Counted from the stretch's first letter, positions 26,115 through 35,375 are shown. The stretch is 64,000 bases of DNA from Chryseobacterium sp. OSA05B (GCF_019970065.1 NZ_JAHXYH010000003.1:310001-374000), one strand, 5' to 3'. Translations and numbers: made by a program. Notes: generated by a model not told the origin, from the letters alone.

Positions 26115-26456
26115 TTACAGGTCATTAAACCATTTGTAAATATCCAGATCGGAAGGAATACTGAGTTTTTTCCGTATCCTGTTTTTTCTGTTCTGAATCG
26201 CTTTTGGAGTCACAAAAGTATAGGTTGCAATTTCCTTAGTGGTAAAGTTGAGTTTTAGGTAAATGCAGAAAATCAGTTCAGAATTTTTGAGATTGGGCTG
26301 TACATTCGTGATCTTGTCAAAAAAATCTGGATACACTAATCTGAATTTATTCAGCAGGCGTGGAGAATTTTCTTTAGCCAATGCCATGATCTCGTCCTGC
26401 ACTAAAATCTTTTGGTTCAAATCTTCTAAATTGGATTGCGGTTTTTCGTTTTTCAT
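26115..26456 (-). CDS. Small LuxR-type helix-turn-helix protein
   Basis: A 113-residue protein. The C-terminal half (about 55-105) has a helix-turn-helix of the GerE/LuxR type as seen in Bacteroidota regulators: LKLNFTTKEIATYTFVTPKAIQNRKNRIRKKLS. The N-terminal half is an alpha-helical, charged segment with no sensor domain or phosphorylation site. Such short proteins resemble the C-terminal part of larger flavobacterial TPR-HTH regulators, so this may be a stand-alone remnant or a small regulator. Convergent with the MBL gene (18-base gap). Confidence 0.7.
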   Translation of the reverse strand: MKNEKPQSNLEDLNQKILVQDEIMALAKENSPRLLNKFRLVYPDFFDKITNVQPNLKNSELIFCIYLKLNFTTKEIATYTFVTPKAIQNRKNRIRKKLSIPSDLDIYKWFNDL

Positions 26457-26844
26457 AATATTTTTCTCATCTCTACTTATTTCTGATGCCTTTACATGGG
26501 CAGCACCAGTACAAATTCTTCTTCTGTTGCTATTTTATAGCAGCTTGTTTTATATTCAGACGGCCTATTTCAATTCTATCATCTATCATTCATTCTCATA
26601 AATACATTGTGTGGTTCCTGATATTTACTCTTAAAAATGCTCTAACTCATGTTATCTTTTCAATCATTTTTAAAACAAACAAAGAAAGAAAAAATGATTA
26701 AAATTTTACAAAATTAAAATACCACATACATACCACGCTATGCCTATTAACAGTGTATTTGTTCTATTTTAAGCTGAGTTTTAAAATTGAGCTGCCCATT
26801 TGTTAATTTTAAACAAATGTAGCAGATTGTGAATCTTATTTTTT

Positions 26845-26858
26845 ATGATCGTAATCAA
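26845..26858. promoter_or_regulatory. FNR-like box upstream of Crp/Fnr gene
   Basis: ATGATCGTAATCAA matches the FNR consensus TTGAT-N4-ATCAA at nine of ten fixed positions and contains TGA-N6-TCA. It lies 228 bases before the Crp/Fnr gene at 27086. About 37 bases downstream is a TTTG (26886-26889), and TGCCTGT/ACAGGCA arms lie at 26877-26904. The whole 26457-27085 gap is otherwise AT-rich and shows no gene. Confidence 0.4.
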
Positions 26859-27085
26859 TGTTTTTTACGTTTTCATTGCCTGTCTTTTGTAGAATCTACA
26901 GGCATTCCGAACCGGATTCAGTTCTTTATTCTGTGGTATGTATATGGTACATAGTTTTGCAGAAACGGATTGAAATTGAACTTTCTTTACATGATTGAAA
27001 CCAGAGACTTTTCTGTTTACTGCCTGATGAAAGACATTAATGGTTAAACATCTGTTTAAAGATTCAATTAAAAACCTATTACACC

Positions 27086-27679
27086 ATGATCGCTGACGAC
27101 GTATTAATTTCTTATGGAGCTGAAACCAAAACGTATAAATCGGAGGAGATTATTTTCCGGGAAGGCGAATTTTCTGCATTTTATTACCAGATTGAAAAAG
27201 GACAGGTGAAACTCAATAATTATACGGAAGACGGGAAAGAATTCATTCAGAATATATTTTCAGGAGGACACAGTTTTGCAGAATCCCTGCTGTTTGTAGA
27301 CCGTCCATATCCCATGAATGCCATAGCGATAAAGGATTCCCATATTCTGAGACTTCCTAAATCTGTTTTTTTGAATCTGATTAAGGAAAATCAGGAGATT
27401 TCTCTCAATGTCTATCAATGTATGGCCGAAAGAATGTACTATAAATATCTGATGCTTTACAACCTCTCCTTTCAGAATCCAATGCTGAAACTGAAACAGC
27501 TCATGGATTATCTTAAAAGCTATCAGGAAAACAAAAGCCCCTACTCATTTGAGATCCCTCTTACACGACAACAACTCGCCTCACTCACCGGTCTGCGGGT
27601 AGAAACCGTTATCAGAGCTATAAAAACGATGGAAAAAGAAGAAATTTTGAGGATAGAGAAGAGGAAGATTTTGTATTGA
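27086..27679 (+). CDS. Crp/Fnr family transcriptional regulator
   Basis: A 197-residue regulator: cyclic-nucleotide-like beta roll (about 18-120) and winged helix (about 145-197) with the recognition segment LTGLRVETVIRAIKTMEKEE. It is a clear paralogue of the regulator at 63369-63983: both share KVKLNNY/QVKLNNY, MDYLKSY/LDYLKSY, LTRQQ and RVETVIRA. No N-terminal cysteine cluster for oxygen sensing is seen. It stands alone, convergent with the helicase operon, after a long upstream gap with an FNR-like site. Confidence 0.9.
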   Translation: MIADDVLISYGAETKTYKSEEIIFREGEFSAFYYQIEKGQVKLNNYTEDGKEFIQNIFSGGHSFAESLLFVDRPYPMNAIAIKDSHILRLPKSVFLNLIKENQEISLNVYQCMAERMYYKYLMLYNLSFQNPMLKLKQLMDYLKSYQENKSPYSFEIPLTRQQLASLTGLRVETVIRAIKTMEKEEILRIEKRKILY

Positions 27680-27773
27680 GTCAGGAAGTAAGAAGATGGG
27701 AAATGGAAGTTCTCAGCGGTCCTGAAGAAAAATCTAAGTCTTTCAATTAACATTTTTTAGTTCGGGAAAGAAA

Positions 27774-27800
27774 AATGGAAGCTATTTACTGACTTCCATT
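27774..27800. terminator. Hairpin between convergent genes
   Basis: AATGGAAG (27774-27781) and CTTCCATT (27793-27800) form a perfect 8-bp stem with an 11-base loop followed by ATTTATTT. It lies between the convergent Crp/Fnr and helicase genes; a weak but plausible terminator. A purine-rich repeat block precedes it at 27682-27711. Confidence 0.55.
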
Positions 27801-27822
27801 ATTTATTTACACTTTTCTCCCT

Positions 27823-29964
27823 TTATTGATTTTCCACAAAATTCAAATTCCGGATAAATTCATTACAACCTTCAAAATCGAAATGGCGGTTTTTTAGAAG
27901 CTTGATTTGATAGTGTACCGGCAGATATATTCCCCATTTTGAAAAGTTCAGAATATCGGGAGAATGTTCTATTAATTCGGTCAACGCTTCGTCGAGATTT
28001 ACATTATTTAAATTTAAATCTTTAAGCATCAGGATGAATTCCTTTTTCTTAGAAAAATCGAGTTCAAATTCACTCTCGCTATCGTATAATTGATTGCTAA
28101 TCCCAATTCTGTTCAGTACAAAATGTAAGGTTTTATTCACCTTCGATCCTGCAAACGAGTAGAATGTAAGTTTGTTATTACCGGAGAACAACGGTCTGTC
28201 CGTCAGGTAGGACTTAATCCCATACACAGAAAAGTCTTTACGCATCTGCCTGATGATTTCTTCACCTGCCTCATCCAGAAAATCATACTTCTCCTCAGAA
28301 ATAAGGATTTCCAGCATTTTCTCTCTGATCTTTGATGCGGTATCCGCAGGATCTCCAAAAAAGAGCGGTTTCTTTCCGTCTTTGGCAGGGATCACTTCTA
28401 TTTTTTTTGATTGATAATCAATGTCTTTTATTTTCCATATTCTGGCCGAAAGATATACATTTTGGTCTATGATGGTCTGCGTAGAAAGCGGCAACTCGCC
28501 TATTTTCACTCCCTGGCTGATCACCCTGAAAAAAACCGGAGTATGAAAAAGGGTATAAAAATCTTTCGTATTCACCACTTTTTCACCTTCGATCCCGATG
28601 ATATATTCATTTCCAAGCTTTTCCAGAAAATCAATTTCGGTAAGATAATGAATGATCTCTGAGATTTCTTCTACCTTAATATTCTTAAAAGTCCTGTTCG
28701 TGGTCAAATCTTCTAAAAGCTGGGCAAGTGTCATGCCCGAAGATCCTTTCACGATAGACAACAGTTGATGAACCAGCACGTCATAAGGTTGATCATTAAC
28801 GGGAAAAGGTTCGATATACTGATCTTTAAAAAGCAGCCAACACGCCATCGACTGAAGAAGACTCCATCGATCCGTAGCATACAGAAACAGATTACTGGAC
28901 TTCCCTTCCCGGCGGCCGCTTCTCCCAACTCTCTGGATCAGGGAAGCAATGCTGTGGGTAGCATCAATTTGGGCAACTTCATCCACATTTCCGATATCAA
29001 TCCCTAATTCCAGCGTAGAGGTGCAGGATATACAAAAATTCTCATGAACACTTTTTTTAGCAAAAAATTCAACGTATTCGCGCACTTCTTTGTCTACAGC
29101 GGAATGATGGGAAAAATAGTTGGAATGTCCACCCACTTTTTCTGAGATCCTCTTGAGCTTTACCGCGACTTCTTCCACTCTTCCTCTTGCATTGGGAAAT
29201 ACCAAAACCTTACTGTCTCTGGTTCTCACATACAGATCTTTAATAAGATCCAACGGAAGTTCACTGGTTGTTCCTTCAAAGTATTTAAAAACAGCATTAA
29301 TAGGTTTCGGTGTAGTATCCCTGATCACTTTCGTATGTTCGGGATCTCCCAGAAAATCTTTGAGTTCAGCGTATTTATTTTCATCGCTTATCGTTGCCGA
29401 AAGTGCCACAGTACTGAATTTCTTTTTATTGATTTTCTGAAGGCGCTGCAACAGAGACTGCAGATGAACTCCTCTGTCTGAGCCTAAAAAGGAATGAATT
29501 TCATCAATAACCACATACTCCGCCGTTGAAAAAAGATGATGGATATTGTGAGGCTTATTCACAAACATCGCTTCCAGAGATTCCGGAGTGATGAGTACAA
29601 TTCCTTCCGGCGTTTTTAACAAGCGCTCTTTGGCTCCTTTGGAAGCTTCTCCGTGCCATTTGGTTACCGGAACATCAAGATACGCACAGAGTTTTTCCAC
29701 GCGCATGAACTGGTCGTTAATCAAAGCAATCAACGGTGAGATATAAAGAACTTTTACACCTTGCTCTTTAAAATTAACTTTTGAAAGGATCGGCAGAAAG
29801 GCAGCCTCCGTTTTACCTGAAGCGGTTCTTGAAATCAAAACATAATTAGTGTCATTCGGAATAATCTTTTGAATGGCCGCCTCCTGAATAGGCCTCAGAC
29901 TTTCCCATCTCTGATCGCGGATGTATTTTCTGATTGGCTCAGAAAGCATGTCGAATGCTGTCAT
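27823..29964 (-). CDS. Lhr-like SF2 helicase (BrxHI-like)
   Basis: A 713-residue DEAD/DEAH helicase. Walker A is SRTASGKT (residues 45-52), Walker B DEIH in VVIDEIHSFLGSDRG near 152, motif III LSATISDE near 190, and motif VI QRVGRSGRREG near 342. The remaining 300 residues lack known catalytic motifs. Size and motif layout fit the Lhr-like helicases paired with BrxD in type 2 BREX (BrxHI). It overlaps the ATPase gene by four bases and is third in the operon. Predicted ATP-driven 3'-5' translocase on nucleic acid; partners and target unknown. Confidence 0.88.
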   Translation of the reverse strand: MTAFDMLSEPIRKYIRDQRWESLRPIQEAAIQKIIPNDTNYVLISRTASGKTEAAFLPILSKVNFKEQGVKVLYISPLIALINDQFMRVEKLCAYLDVPVTKWHGEASKGAKERLLKTPEGIVLITPESLEAMFVNKPHNIHHLFSTAEYVVIDEIHSFLGSDRGVHLQSLLQRLQKINKKKFSTVALSATISDENKYAELKDFLGDPEHTKVIRDTTPKPINAVFKYFEGTTSELPLDLIKDLYVRTRDSKVLVFPNARGRVEEVAVKLKRISEKVGGHSNYFSHHSAVDKEVREYVEFFAKKSVHENFCISCTSTLELGIDIGNVDEVAQIDATHSIASLIQRVGRSGRREGKSSNLFLYATDRWSLLQSMACWLLFKDQYIEPFPVNDQPYDVLVHQLLSIVKGSSGMTLAQLLEDLTTNRTFKNIKVEEISEIIHYLTEIDFLEKLGNEYIIGIEGEKVVNTKDFYTLFHTPVFFRVISQGVKIGELPLSTQTIIDQNVYLSARIWKIKDIDYQSKKIEVIPAKDGKKPLFFGDPADTASKIREKMLEILISEEKYDFLDEAGEEIIRQMRKDFSVYGIKSYLTDRPLFSGNNKLTFYSFAGSKVNKTLHFVLNRIGISNQLYDSESEFELDFSKKKEFILMLKDLNLNNVNLDEALTELIEHSPDILNFSKWGIYLPVHYQIKLLKNRHFDFEGCNEFIRNLNFVENQ

Positions 29965-31277
29965 ATTTCCTCAATGCTGTCTAAAATCACCAGATCATTC
30001 GGTCTCTCATCCGAGATCTCAATGTCGCCGAAGAGCTGCTTTTTGTCAACCTCCGGATTCTGTCTGATAATGTTCAGAATATTCAGGAAATCCCTGATCA
30101 CTTCTCTCGGGGTCAGGAATTCTGAAGCTCCCGGTTTGTTGAACATTTCTTCCATAAAAACAAAAATTTCATCGTCGGTGATATTCAGTTCCGTTTTATA
30201 GTTGAAATCAAAAATCAGCTTCAGTTTTTTTAGCAAAACGAAAATTTCGTTGTGGTCCAATGGAGTTAATTTGATCACCGGCTGGGCAAAATCCCTGATA
30301 TTAAGGGTTTCAAATTTATTGGTTTCCAGTCTTGATTTTAAAGCCTGATAACTGAACAACCCTCTCCTTTCGTTTTCCAGAAATTCCTTTGTTCCTGCAA
30401 AGTTGATAAACAGATTGGAGATTTTTCCCTGAAAACAATCGTTATAAATGGATAAAATTTTCTCGTAATTTTTTTCACGGGCCGCTGCCGTAGATATTTT
30501 GTAAAGATTGATGGCTTCATCGAGATTGATCATAAAGCCACTGTAGCCCATGCTTACAAAGAATTTACAGAAATTCTTAAGCATATCGTAAAAATTGGAA
30601 TCGTTGATGATTTCTCTAACCCCCAGATCCTGCCTTGCTTCCGTTTTGGTTTTATATTCGCCTTTGAGCCACTTCAGGGCATTTCTGCGAAGCAGTTCAT
30701 CTCCTTTGATATAGCCTTCATAGTATTTAACGATCACAGAACCAAAATCGAAACCACCAACTTCCGTGATTTCATTGACCGTTTTCATTATAGAATTCTG
30801 GATCAGACCCAGATACTGATCATTCCTGATTTCCGACAGTGAAATATGGTTTTCTTCAGCTGTTTTCGTAATTACCTGCTCGATCCATTTTTCCAGTAAA
30901 GTCTGTAATGCGCCGCCTTCAGGCTTGGTCTGGATCGCAATATTGTCCATAATGGCAGAATACAGGATGACACTTTTTCCATCATTGGAATACAGCCTGT
31001 TATCCGGGGTAAAATCTGCATTAGAAACTACAAATTTCTGTTTCAGGGCAACGGTGTTCAGTAAGTGAAGCATAAACGATTTTCCGCTTCCAAAATCACC
31101 AATCCAGAATTTCGCCATGCTGTGCCCGTTTTTCACATCATCCAAAGAACTGATGAATGCGTTGATCTCTTCCGATCTTCCAACGGTTATATGTTGTACC
31201 CCTATTTTTGGGACTACTCCGCTCACCAGTGAATTGATAATGGAAGTCGCTTCTTTGGGTTTAATATTGTCAATCAT
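29961..31277 (-). CDS. BrxD-like P-loop ATPase (DUF2791 family)
   Basis: A 438-residue ATPase. The N-terminus has the family signature IKPKEATSIINSLVSGVVPK and GVQHITVGR; Walker A is GDFGSGKS (residues 60-67) and a Walker B-like FMINLDEA lies near 250. It strongly resembles BREX type 2 ATPase BrxD, which is encoded with an Lhr-like helicase. Overlaps of eight bases with the TerB gene and four with the helicase gene show tight coupling. No PglX methylase, PglZ phosphatase or PglW kinase is found within 27 kb on either side. Confidence 0.9.
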   Translation of the reverse strand: MIDNIKPKEATSIINSLVSGVVPKIGVQHITVGRSEEINAFISSLDDVKNGHSMAKFWIGDFGSGKSFMLHLLNTVALKQKFVVSNADFTPDNRLYSNDGKSVILYSAIMDNIAIQTKPEGGALQTLLEKWIEQVITKTAEENHISLSEIRNDQYLGLIQNSIMKTVNEITEVGGFDFGSVIVKYYEGYIKGDELLRRNALKWLKGEYKTKTEARQDLGVREIINDSNFYDMLKNFCKFFVSMGYSGFMINLDEAINLYKISTAAAREKNYEKILSIYNDCFQGKISNLFINFAGTKEFLENERRGLFSYQALKSRLETNKFETLNIRDFAQPVIKLTPLDHNEIFVLLKKLKLIFDFNYKTELNITDDEIFVFMEEMFNKPGASEFLTPREVIRDFLNILNIIRQNPEVDKKQLFGDIEISDERPNDLVILDSIEEI

Positions 31278-32736
31278 TGTTTAAAAGTTTTTTATAATAA
31301 TCAGTATTAATTGTAAAATATTCATCCTCTTCTTCAATAAGGACGTCGTCGAGGGTTTCAAAACAGAGATCATTTATTGAATCGATGGTAGATCCCATGA
31401 ACAGGTTTTTAGACTGTAAATAGACAGCCATTTCACTTTGTGGAATATTAAAGCTCTGCTTTTCAAATAAGTCTAAAATCTCCTTTTGAATTTCTGATAA
31501 ATTTAGTTCATCAATATATTTGTGAATCTCTATTTCAGTATTCTGATGCGTGATATTCATCGTCAATTCTTCCCCTTCTTCCAGCTCTGCTGGTTTTGAC
31601 GGTATACTTTCTTCTTCATAATCATCTCTGAGGTATTCTTCCAGTAACGCCACCGTTCCTGAATGCTGTCTCTGAACATTTTCAACAGCCTCTCTGTCGA
31701 TAACTATTTTTTTTCTTTTCGGAAGATACAGCTGAGAGGCTTTTTCAATGGCTGCTTCAAGATTCCGTGTTGTAACGAATTCATTTAATATATTTTCAAA
31801 ATCTGTCAGCTGCTCATTGGTGGAGAACAAGCTTTTCTGAATGTTTTTTGTAAGTTGTTTTCTGTCAAATTGAGACGTATTGAGATCTTTTTCAAAATAA
31901 TGGAGATACAGCTTTAAAGCACTGATCCGGTCATGTTTTGATACAAATTTTGAAGCTTCGAAAAAAATCGCGTCCTGAGAAGGATTTTTAATATTTACCT
32001 CCGCCAACCTGAATATTTCCCTTTCAAAAGCAAGAGCATTGGAAAAATCTTCTTTAATGATTTCAAATTTTGTCTTCCATCGTCCTGTATTGTTTTCATT
32101 CAGGATAGTATTCGTTCTGTGATCTGCATCCAGAATCTGATGTTGGTTTTCTTGCAGAAAAACCTCAAGTTTTGAAACAATCTTTCTGCCGTACTGATGC
32201 AGAATATCCGGATGGGAATAATTAAAATCCGTATTGATCTTCCGTTTAATTCCATATACTTCCCTGACATTATTTTCGCATAATTTTAATATATGGTTAA
32301 AAATTTCTGTCTGTACGGCATCATAGGTATAGCGATAGTTGAGACTTTCTTTTCTGTAATTGTACTGTAAGCAGACAATAATTTCCGACAGTTCCTCAAT
32401 AACCGTTGCATAGGATTTATTGACCGGAATACAATGCGTCCGAAGATAATCTACTGCTCTTAAAAACTGTTTTAAAATCTGTATTCTGCAGTATTCAATT
32501 TCATTGAAAACATTATCTGCAAACCATAATCTGTCTAATAGTGCAGTCTGTTCATCATTTAAGCTGAGCTTTCTGACATATTTTTTTCCTATTTTCCAGC
32601 CTTCAGGATCATACTGTGCCCGCGGTATATTCTCGGAGGCAGGTTCCTGCACGGGTAAATCCGTTCCAAAATTGATGGGAATATCCGCACTTCCGGAGAC
32701 ATCAATGATAGAGTCGTCATAGTGTTCATTCTGCAT
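31270..32736 (-). CDS. TerB-N/TerB-C domain protein
   Basis: A 488-residue protein and first gene of the operon. After an acidic, low-complexity N-terminus (1-40), a TerB-N-type helical domain begins (WKIGKKYVRKLSLNDEQTAL, about 48-67, with CRIQILKQFLRAVDYLR near 82). The last 80 residues look like TerB-C (LSEIQKEILDLFEKQS...ESIND-like INDLCFETLDDVLIEEEDEY). TerB-N and TerB-C were described in tellurite/stress-associated DNA-processing islands together with helicases and ATPases. It has no catalytic motif that I can see, so it is probably a scaffold or sensor for the ATPase-helicase pair. Confidence 0.8.
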   Translation of the reverse strand: MQNEHYDDSIIDVSGSADIPINFGTDLPVQEPASENIPRAQYDPEGWKIGKKYVRKLSLNDEQTALLDRLWFADNVFNEIEYCRIQILKQFLRAVDYLRTHCIPVNKSYATVIEELSEIIVCLQYNYRKESLNYRYTYDAVQTEIFNHILKLCENNVREVYGIKRKINTDFNYSHPDILHQYGRKIVSKLEVFLQENQHQILDADHRTNTILNENNTGRWKTKFEIIKEDFSNALAFEREIFRLAEVNIKNPSQDAIFFEASKFVSKHDRISALKLYLHYFEKDLNTSQFDRKQLTKNIQKSLFSTNEQLTDFENILNEFVTTRNLEAAIEKASQLYLPKRKKIVIDREAVENVQRQHSGTVALLEEYLRDDYEEESIPSKPAELEEGEELTMNITHQNTEIEIHKYIDELNLSEIQKEILDLFEKQSFNIPQSEMAVYLQSKNLFMGSTIDSINDLCFETLDDVLIEEEDEYFTINTDYYKKLLNND

Positions 32737-32747
32737 AGTTTCAGTCT

Positions 32748-32840
32748 TTAAAGTAGAAAAGATTTCATTGAATGAATCGCTTTATCTGCCGAGAATTTCA
32801 CTTTCACAGGCTGTCCGTAAAGATTTTTAAAATGAGTCAT
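32748..32840 (-). CDS. Possible 30-residue leader peptide
   Basis: An ATG at 32840 opens a 30-codon frame (N-terminus MTHFKNLYGQPVKVKFSADK) that ends 11 bases before the TerB gene start. TATTTTTG on the minus strand (plus 32932-32939) could be a -7 box for both. No homologue is recognised; it could be a leader peptide, a relic of a 5' gene, or chance. Other content of the 32737-33096 gap is AT-rich DNA, one hairpin and a repeat. Confidence 0.2.
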   Translation of the reverse strand: MTHFKNLYGQPVKVKFSADKAIHSMKSFLL

Positions 32841-32942
32841 CTTAAATACATCGAGTTTATTGGTTAATTAGCTTGTGTTGATAGTAAAAATCAACTTTCT
32901 AATATAGCAATATTATAGATTCAAAAATATTCAGAATTAAAA

Positions 32943-32967
32943 AAAATGCCTTACGGTTTTCCGTAAA
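32943..32967 (-). terminator. Terminator-like hairpin after the acetyltransferase gene
   Basis: TTACGG (32951-32956) and CCGTAA (32961-32966) form a perfect stem with a TTTT loop; on the minus strand a T run begins four bases after it. It would end the transcript of the acetyltransferase gene before the TerB operon. Confidence 0.55.
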
Positions 32968-33059
32968 ATGTGAGAGTAGATTTTAGAGGATAGAAGTTCT
33001 ATAAAATAACTTATCATTATAAATTCTACATCCCGCACCATATACAGCACCACTGAACG

Positions 33060-33096
33060 TACACCCGAATCCCGACACAAACTCATTACTCATAAC
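33060..33096 (-). repeat. Dispersed intergenic repeat, copy A
   Basis: The block ACCCGAATCCCG (33063 onward) followed by CAAACTCATTACTCAT matches, with a few changes, the reverse complement of 44586-44622 (ACCCGCATCCCG...CAAACTTATCACTCAT). Both copies sit just after a gene's stop codon. Low-GC, non-coding. Confidence 0.55.
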
Positions 33097-33729
33097 TTAT
33101 CCCTCCCCATCAAGCTGTCTCTGAAATCCCTCCAGATATTTCGCAATATGAATGCCGTCTGCCAGCCCGTGATGGGCTTCCACAGAAACCGGAAGATACT
33201 TTTTACCGTCACGGATACTGAATTTTCCGAATGTGATCTTTGGGACAGATTCCGAATTATTAAAGTTGGTAGGATGCAATAACGCACTGAAAGAATTCCA
33301 GGGAATGGTTGAATGTCTGATGAGATCTTTCCCAAGTTCACCGTTATTCATTCTGATCCCTGATGTTCGCTGTACATCTTCTATTTCGTCCTGCATCACT
33401 GCATTAAACACGTTAAAATCTTTAGAAAAAGGAATAAATGCAAAACCAAAAGTACCATCTGCCCTGCCGATCGTAGTTCCAGCATGAATAGCATCGTATA
33501 AAACTACCTGATCATCTACAATTCTAAGTTTCAGCTCATCCACAGCATTCACTGCTACCATTGAACGGTGAAGATAGGTTGCGAAAAAAGAATGTCCGTT
33601 TTTCTTTGCATAATCATAAGCTTTTGTACAGTCCACTTCCGTGGTAAAGCCAAAGTACGGGCTTGCCATTTTAGAGAAAAATTCAAAATGCTCTTTTCTG
33701 TTCCAGTTTTCGATGTCTAAGATCTTCAT
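33097..33729 (-). CDS. Chloramphenicol acetyltransferase-like protein
   Basis: A 210-residue protein of the type A CAT family from the ATG at 33729 (an in-frame TTG at 33747 would add six residues). The catalytic histidine motif is HHGLADGIHIAKYL near residue 186, and the N-terminal WNRKEHFEFFSKMASPYF matches the family. CAT enzymes acetylate chloramphenicol with acetyl-CoA as trimers. Many chromosomal CatA-like proteins in Bacteroidota have unknown natural substrates, so resistance is possible but not shown. It stands alone between the TerB operon and a divergent dehydrogenase. Confidence 0.85.
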   Translation of the reverse strand: MKILDIENWNRKEHFEFFSKMASPYFGFTTEVDCTKAYDYAKKNGHSFFATYLHRSMVAVNAVDELKLRIVDDQVVLYDAIHAGTTIGRADGTFGFAFIPFSKDFNVFNAVMQDEIEDVQRTSGIRMNNGELGKDLIRHSTIPWNSFSALLHPTNFNNSESVPKITFGKFSIRDGKKYLPVSVEAHHGLADGIHIAKYLEGFQRQLDGEG

Positions 33730-33979
33730 TGATTTTATTTGCTGCAAATTTCCGTAAGTTTTCCCGGTTTTAAAAGTTTATCAGGAAAAAAACATAGAAA
33801 TAAAGCATCGGAGATATAATGAAAACTTAGTATCAGCAGTTAATTTTGGTCGGTTTTTTGATGCAAACAGAACAGGTTTACAATATTAGATCTTTATGCT
33901 GTATTGTATATTTTCTTACTACCATTCTTCGGGCTTACCTACTAAAGAAGCCCTACTTAATAATAATTAAACATATATT

Positions 33980-34825
33980 ATGGAGACAGAAAAAATCGGA
34001 TTCATCGGATTAGGAAATATGGGCCATCCTATGGCTAAAAATCTTGAAAAAGCGGGATTCCCACTCTCGGTGTACAACAGGTCACCTGAAAAAGTGGAGG
34101 GTTTTAAAGAGCAATCGACGGTTTATACTCAAATTACTGAGCTGGTTCAGAACAACAGCATCATATTCACTATGCTTACCGATGACCGTGCAGTGAAAGC
34201 GGTTTACGAAGAAATTTTAAAATCAGATATCAGTGGAAAACTCTTTATCGATATGAGTACTATTTCCCCGCAGGCCACCGGTGAAATTTCCGGAGCTATT
34301 AAAATAAAGGAAGGATCATTCATTGATGCTCCCGTGGCAGGAAGTACCATGCCGGCTGCAGAAGGCACACTGATTATTATGGCCGGTGGCGAAGAAAAGG
34401 ACCTTCAGAGAGCGATGCCTTATCTCGAAAAACTTGGAAAAGCGGTCAAACATCTGGGCGAAAATGGAAAAGGAATTGCCGGAAAACTATCGATTAATTA
34501 CTTTCTTTCCGCTATTTATCAAGGGTTGGCAGAAACGGTGCTGTTTGCAGATCAGCTGGGAATTGAGCGTACGGCGATGCTTGAAATCATCAATGAAAGT
34601 GCAAGCGGAAGTGGTGCCACGAAAGTGAAAACACCCCTATTGATCAATAATAATTATGATCCTGCCTTTGCTCTGGACCTGATGCTGAAAGATATTCTCC
34701 TAGCTCAAAATGCTGGTGCAGATTTTCCATTATCAAAGGTTTTAGGCGAAACTTATCAGGCAGCTCATGATCAAGGCTTCGGTAAAGATGATGTAATCGG
34801 CATTATCAATTATCTGAAAAAATAA
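33980..34825 (+). CDS. NAD(P)-binding beta-hydroxyacid dehydrogenase
   Basis: A 281-residue member of the 3-hydroxyisobutyrate/tartronate semialdehyde reductase family. The nucleotide-binding motif is GFIGLGNMGHPMAKNL (residues 7-22), the substrate motif DAPVAGSTMPAAEGTL near 120, and the catalytic lysine lies in GKGIAGKLSINYF near 165-172. It interconverts a hydroxyacid and its semialdehyde or imine; some members reduce succinic semialdehyde or imines. Followed after 46 bases by a PPC-domain gene. Its upstream region shares a block with the PNPOx-like gene at 52043. Confidence 0.88.
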   Translation: METEKIGFIGLGNMGHPMAKNLEKAGFPLSVYNRSPEKVEGFKEQSTVYTQITELVQNNSIIFTMLTDDRAVKAVYEEILKSDISGKLFIDMSTISPQATGEISGAIKIKEGSFIDAPVAGSTMPAAEGTLIIMAGGEEKDLQRAMPYLEKLGKAVKHLGENGKGIAGKLSINYFLSAIYQGLAETVLFADQLGIERTAMLEIINESASGSGATKVKTPLLINNNYDPAFALDLMLKDILLAQNAGADFPLSKVLGETYQAAHDQGFGKDDVIGIINYLKK

Positions 34826-34871
34826 ATAAGGGGAAAGTTCTGATTTGCAAACATATTTAACGGTAAATATT

Positions 34872-35327
34872 ATGGATACACAAAATTTTAAAGGAACTCA
34901 CTGGTCTGCAAGAAAAACAGGACCCATTTATATTGTCAGCATCGAAGATCAATCAAGTATCGTTGATGCTTTGACTGATTTTGTTAAAAGCCAGGATATA
35001 AAGGCCGGAGAACTTACAGGGATTGGTGCTGTAAACGAGGCCACACTTCGGTTTTTCAAACCTTCCGATAAAAAGTATTTTGATAAAACTTTTCATGAAC
35101 AGATGGAAGTGACCAACATTTCCGGAAATATTTCTGAAATCGATGGAAAACCGGCGCTTCATATGCATATTACGCTGGGAAGAGAGGATTATACAGCTTT
35201 GGCAGGGCATCTTTTGGACGCTAAAATCCGCGGTGCCGGAGAATTTATTTTCTATCCGTTAAATACCAGAGTCGTAAAAATTAAGAATGAAGAAGTCGGG
35301 ATCAATTTCTATGATTTTGAAAAATGA
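34872..35327 (+). CDS. PPC/DUF296 domain protein
   Basis: A 151-residue protein from the ATG at 34872; the in-frame TTG at 34845 is less likely. The PPC (plant and prokaryote conserved) domain is seen as DIKAGELTGIGAVNEATLRFF and PALHMHITLGREDYTALAGHLLDAKIRGAGEF segments. Bacterial PPC proteins form trimers with a possible small-ligand or metal site made by the conserved histidines (HMHITLG). Role unknown. It lies between the dehydrogenase and a Crp/Fnr gene on the same strand, so the three may be co-transcribed. Confidence 0.85.
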   Translation: MDTQNFKGTHWSARKTGPIYIVSIEDQSSIVDALTDFVKSQDIKAGELTGIGAVNEATLRFFKPSDKKYFDKTFHEQMEVTNISGNISEIDGKPALHMHITLGREDYTALAGHLLDAKIRGAGEFIFYPLNTRVVKIKNEEVGINFYDFEK

Positions 35328-35375
35328 AATGACATACTGCATTGAAAGTAGTATTTTTGACTAAATATTTTCCTG

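Noticed and set aside
27823..32736. Complete BREX type 2 system
   Set aside because: No PglW, PglX, PglY or PglZ-like gene exists in the window.
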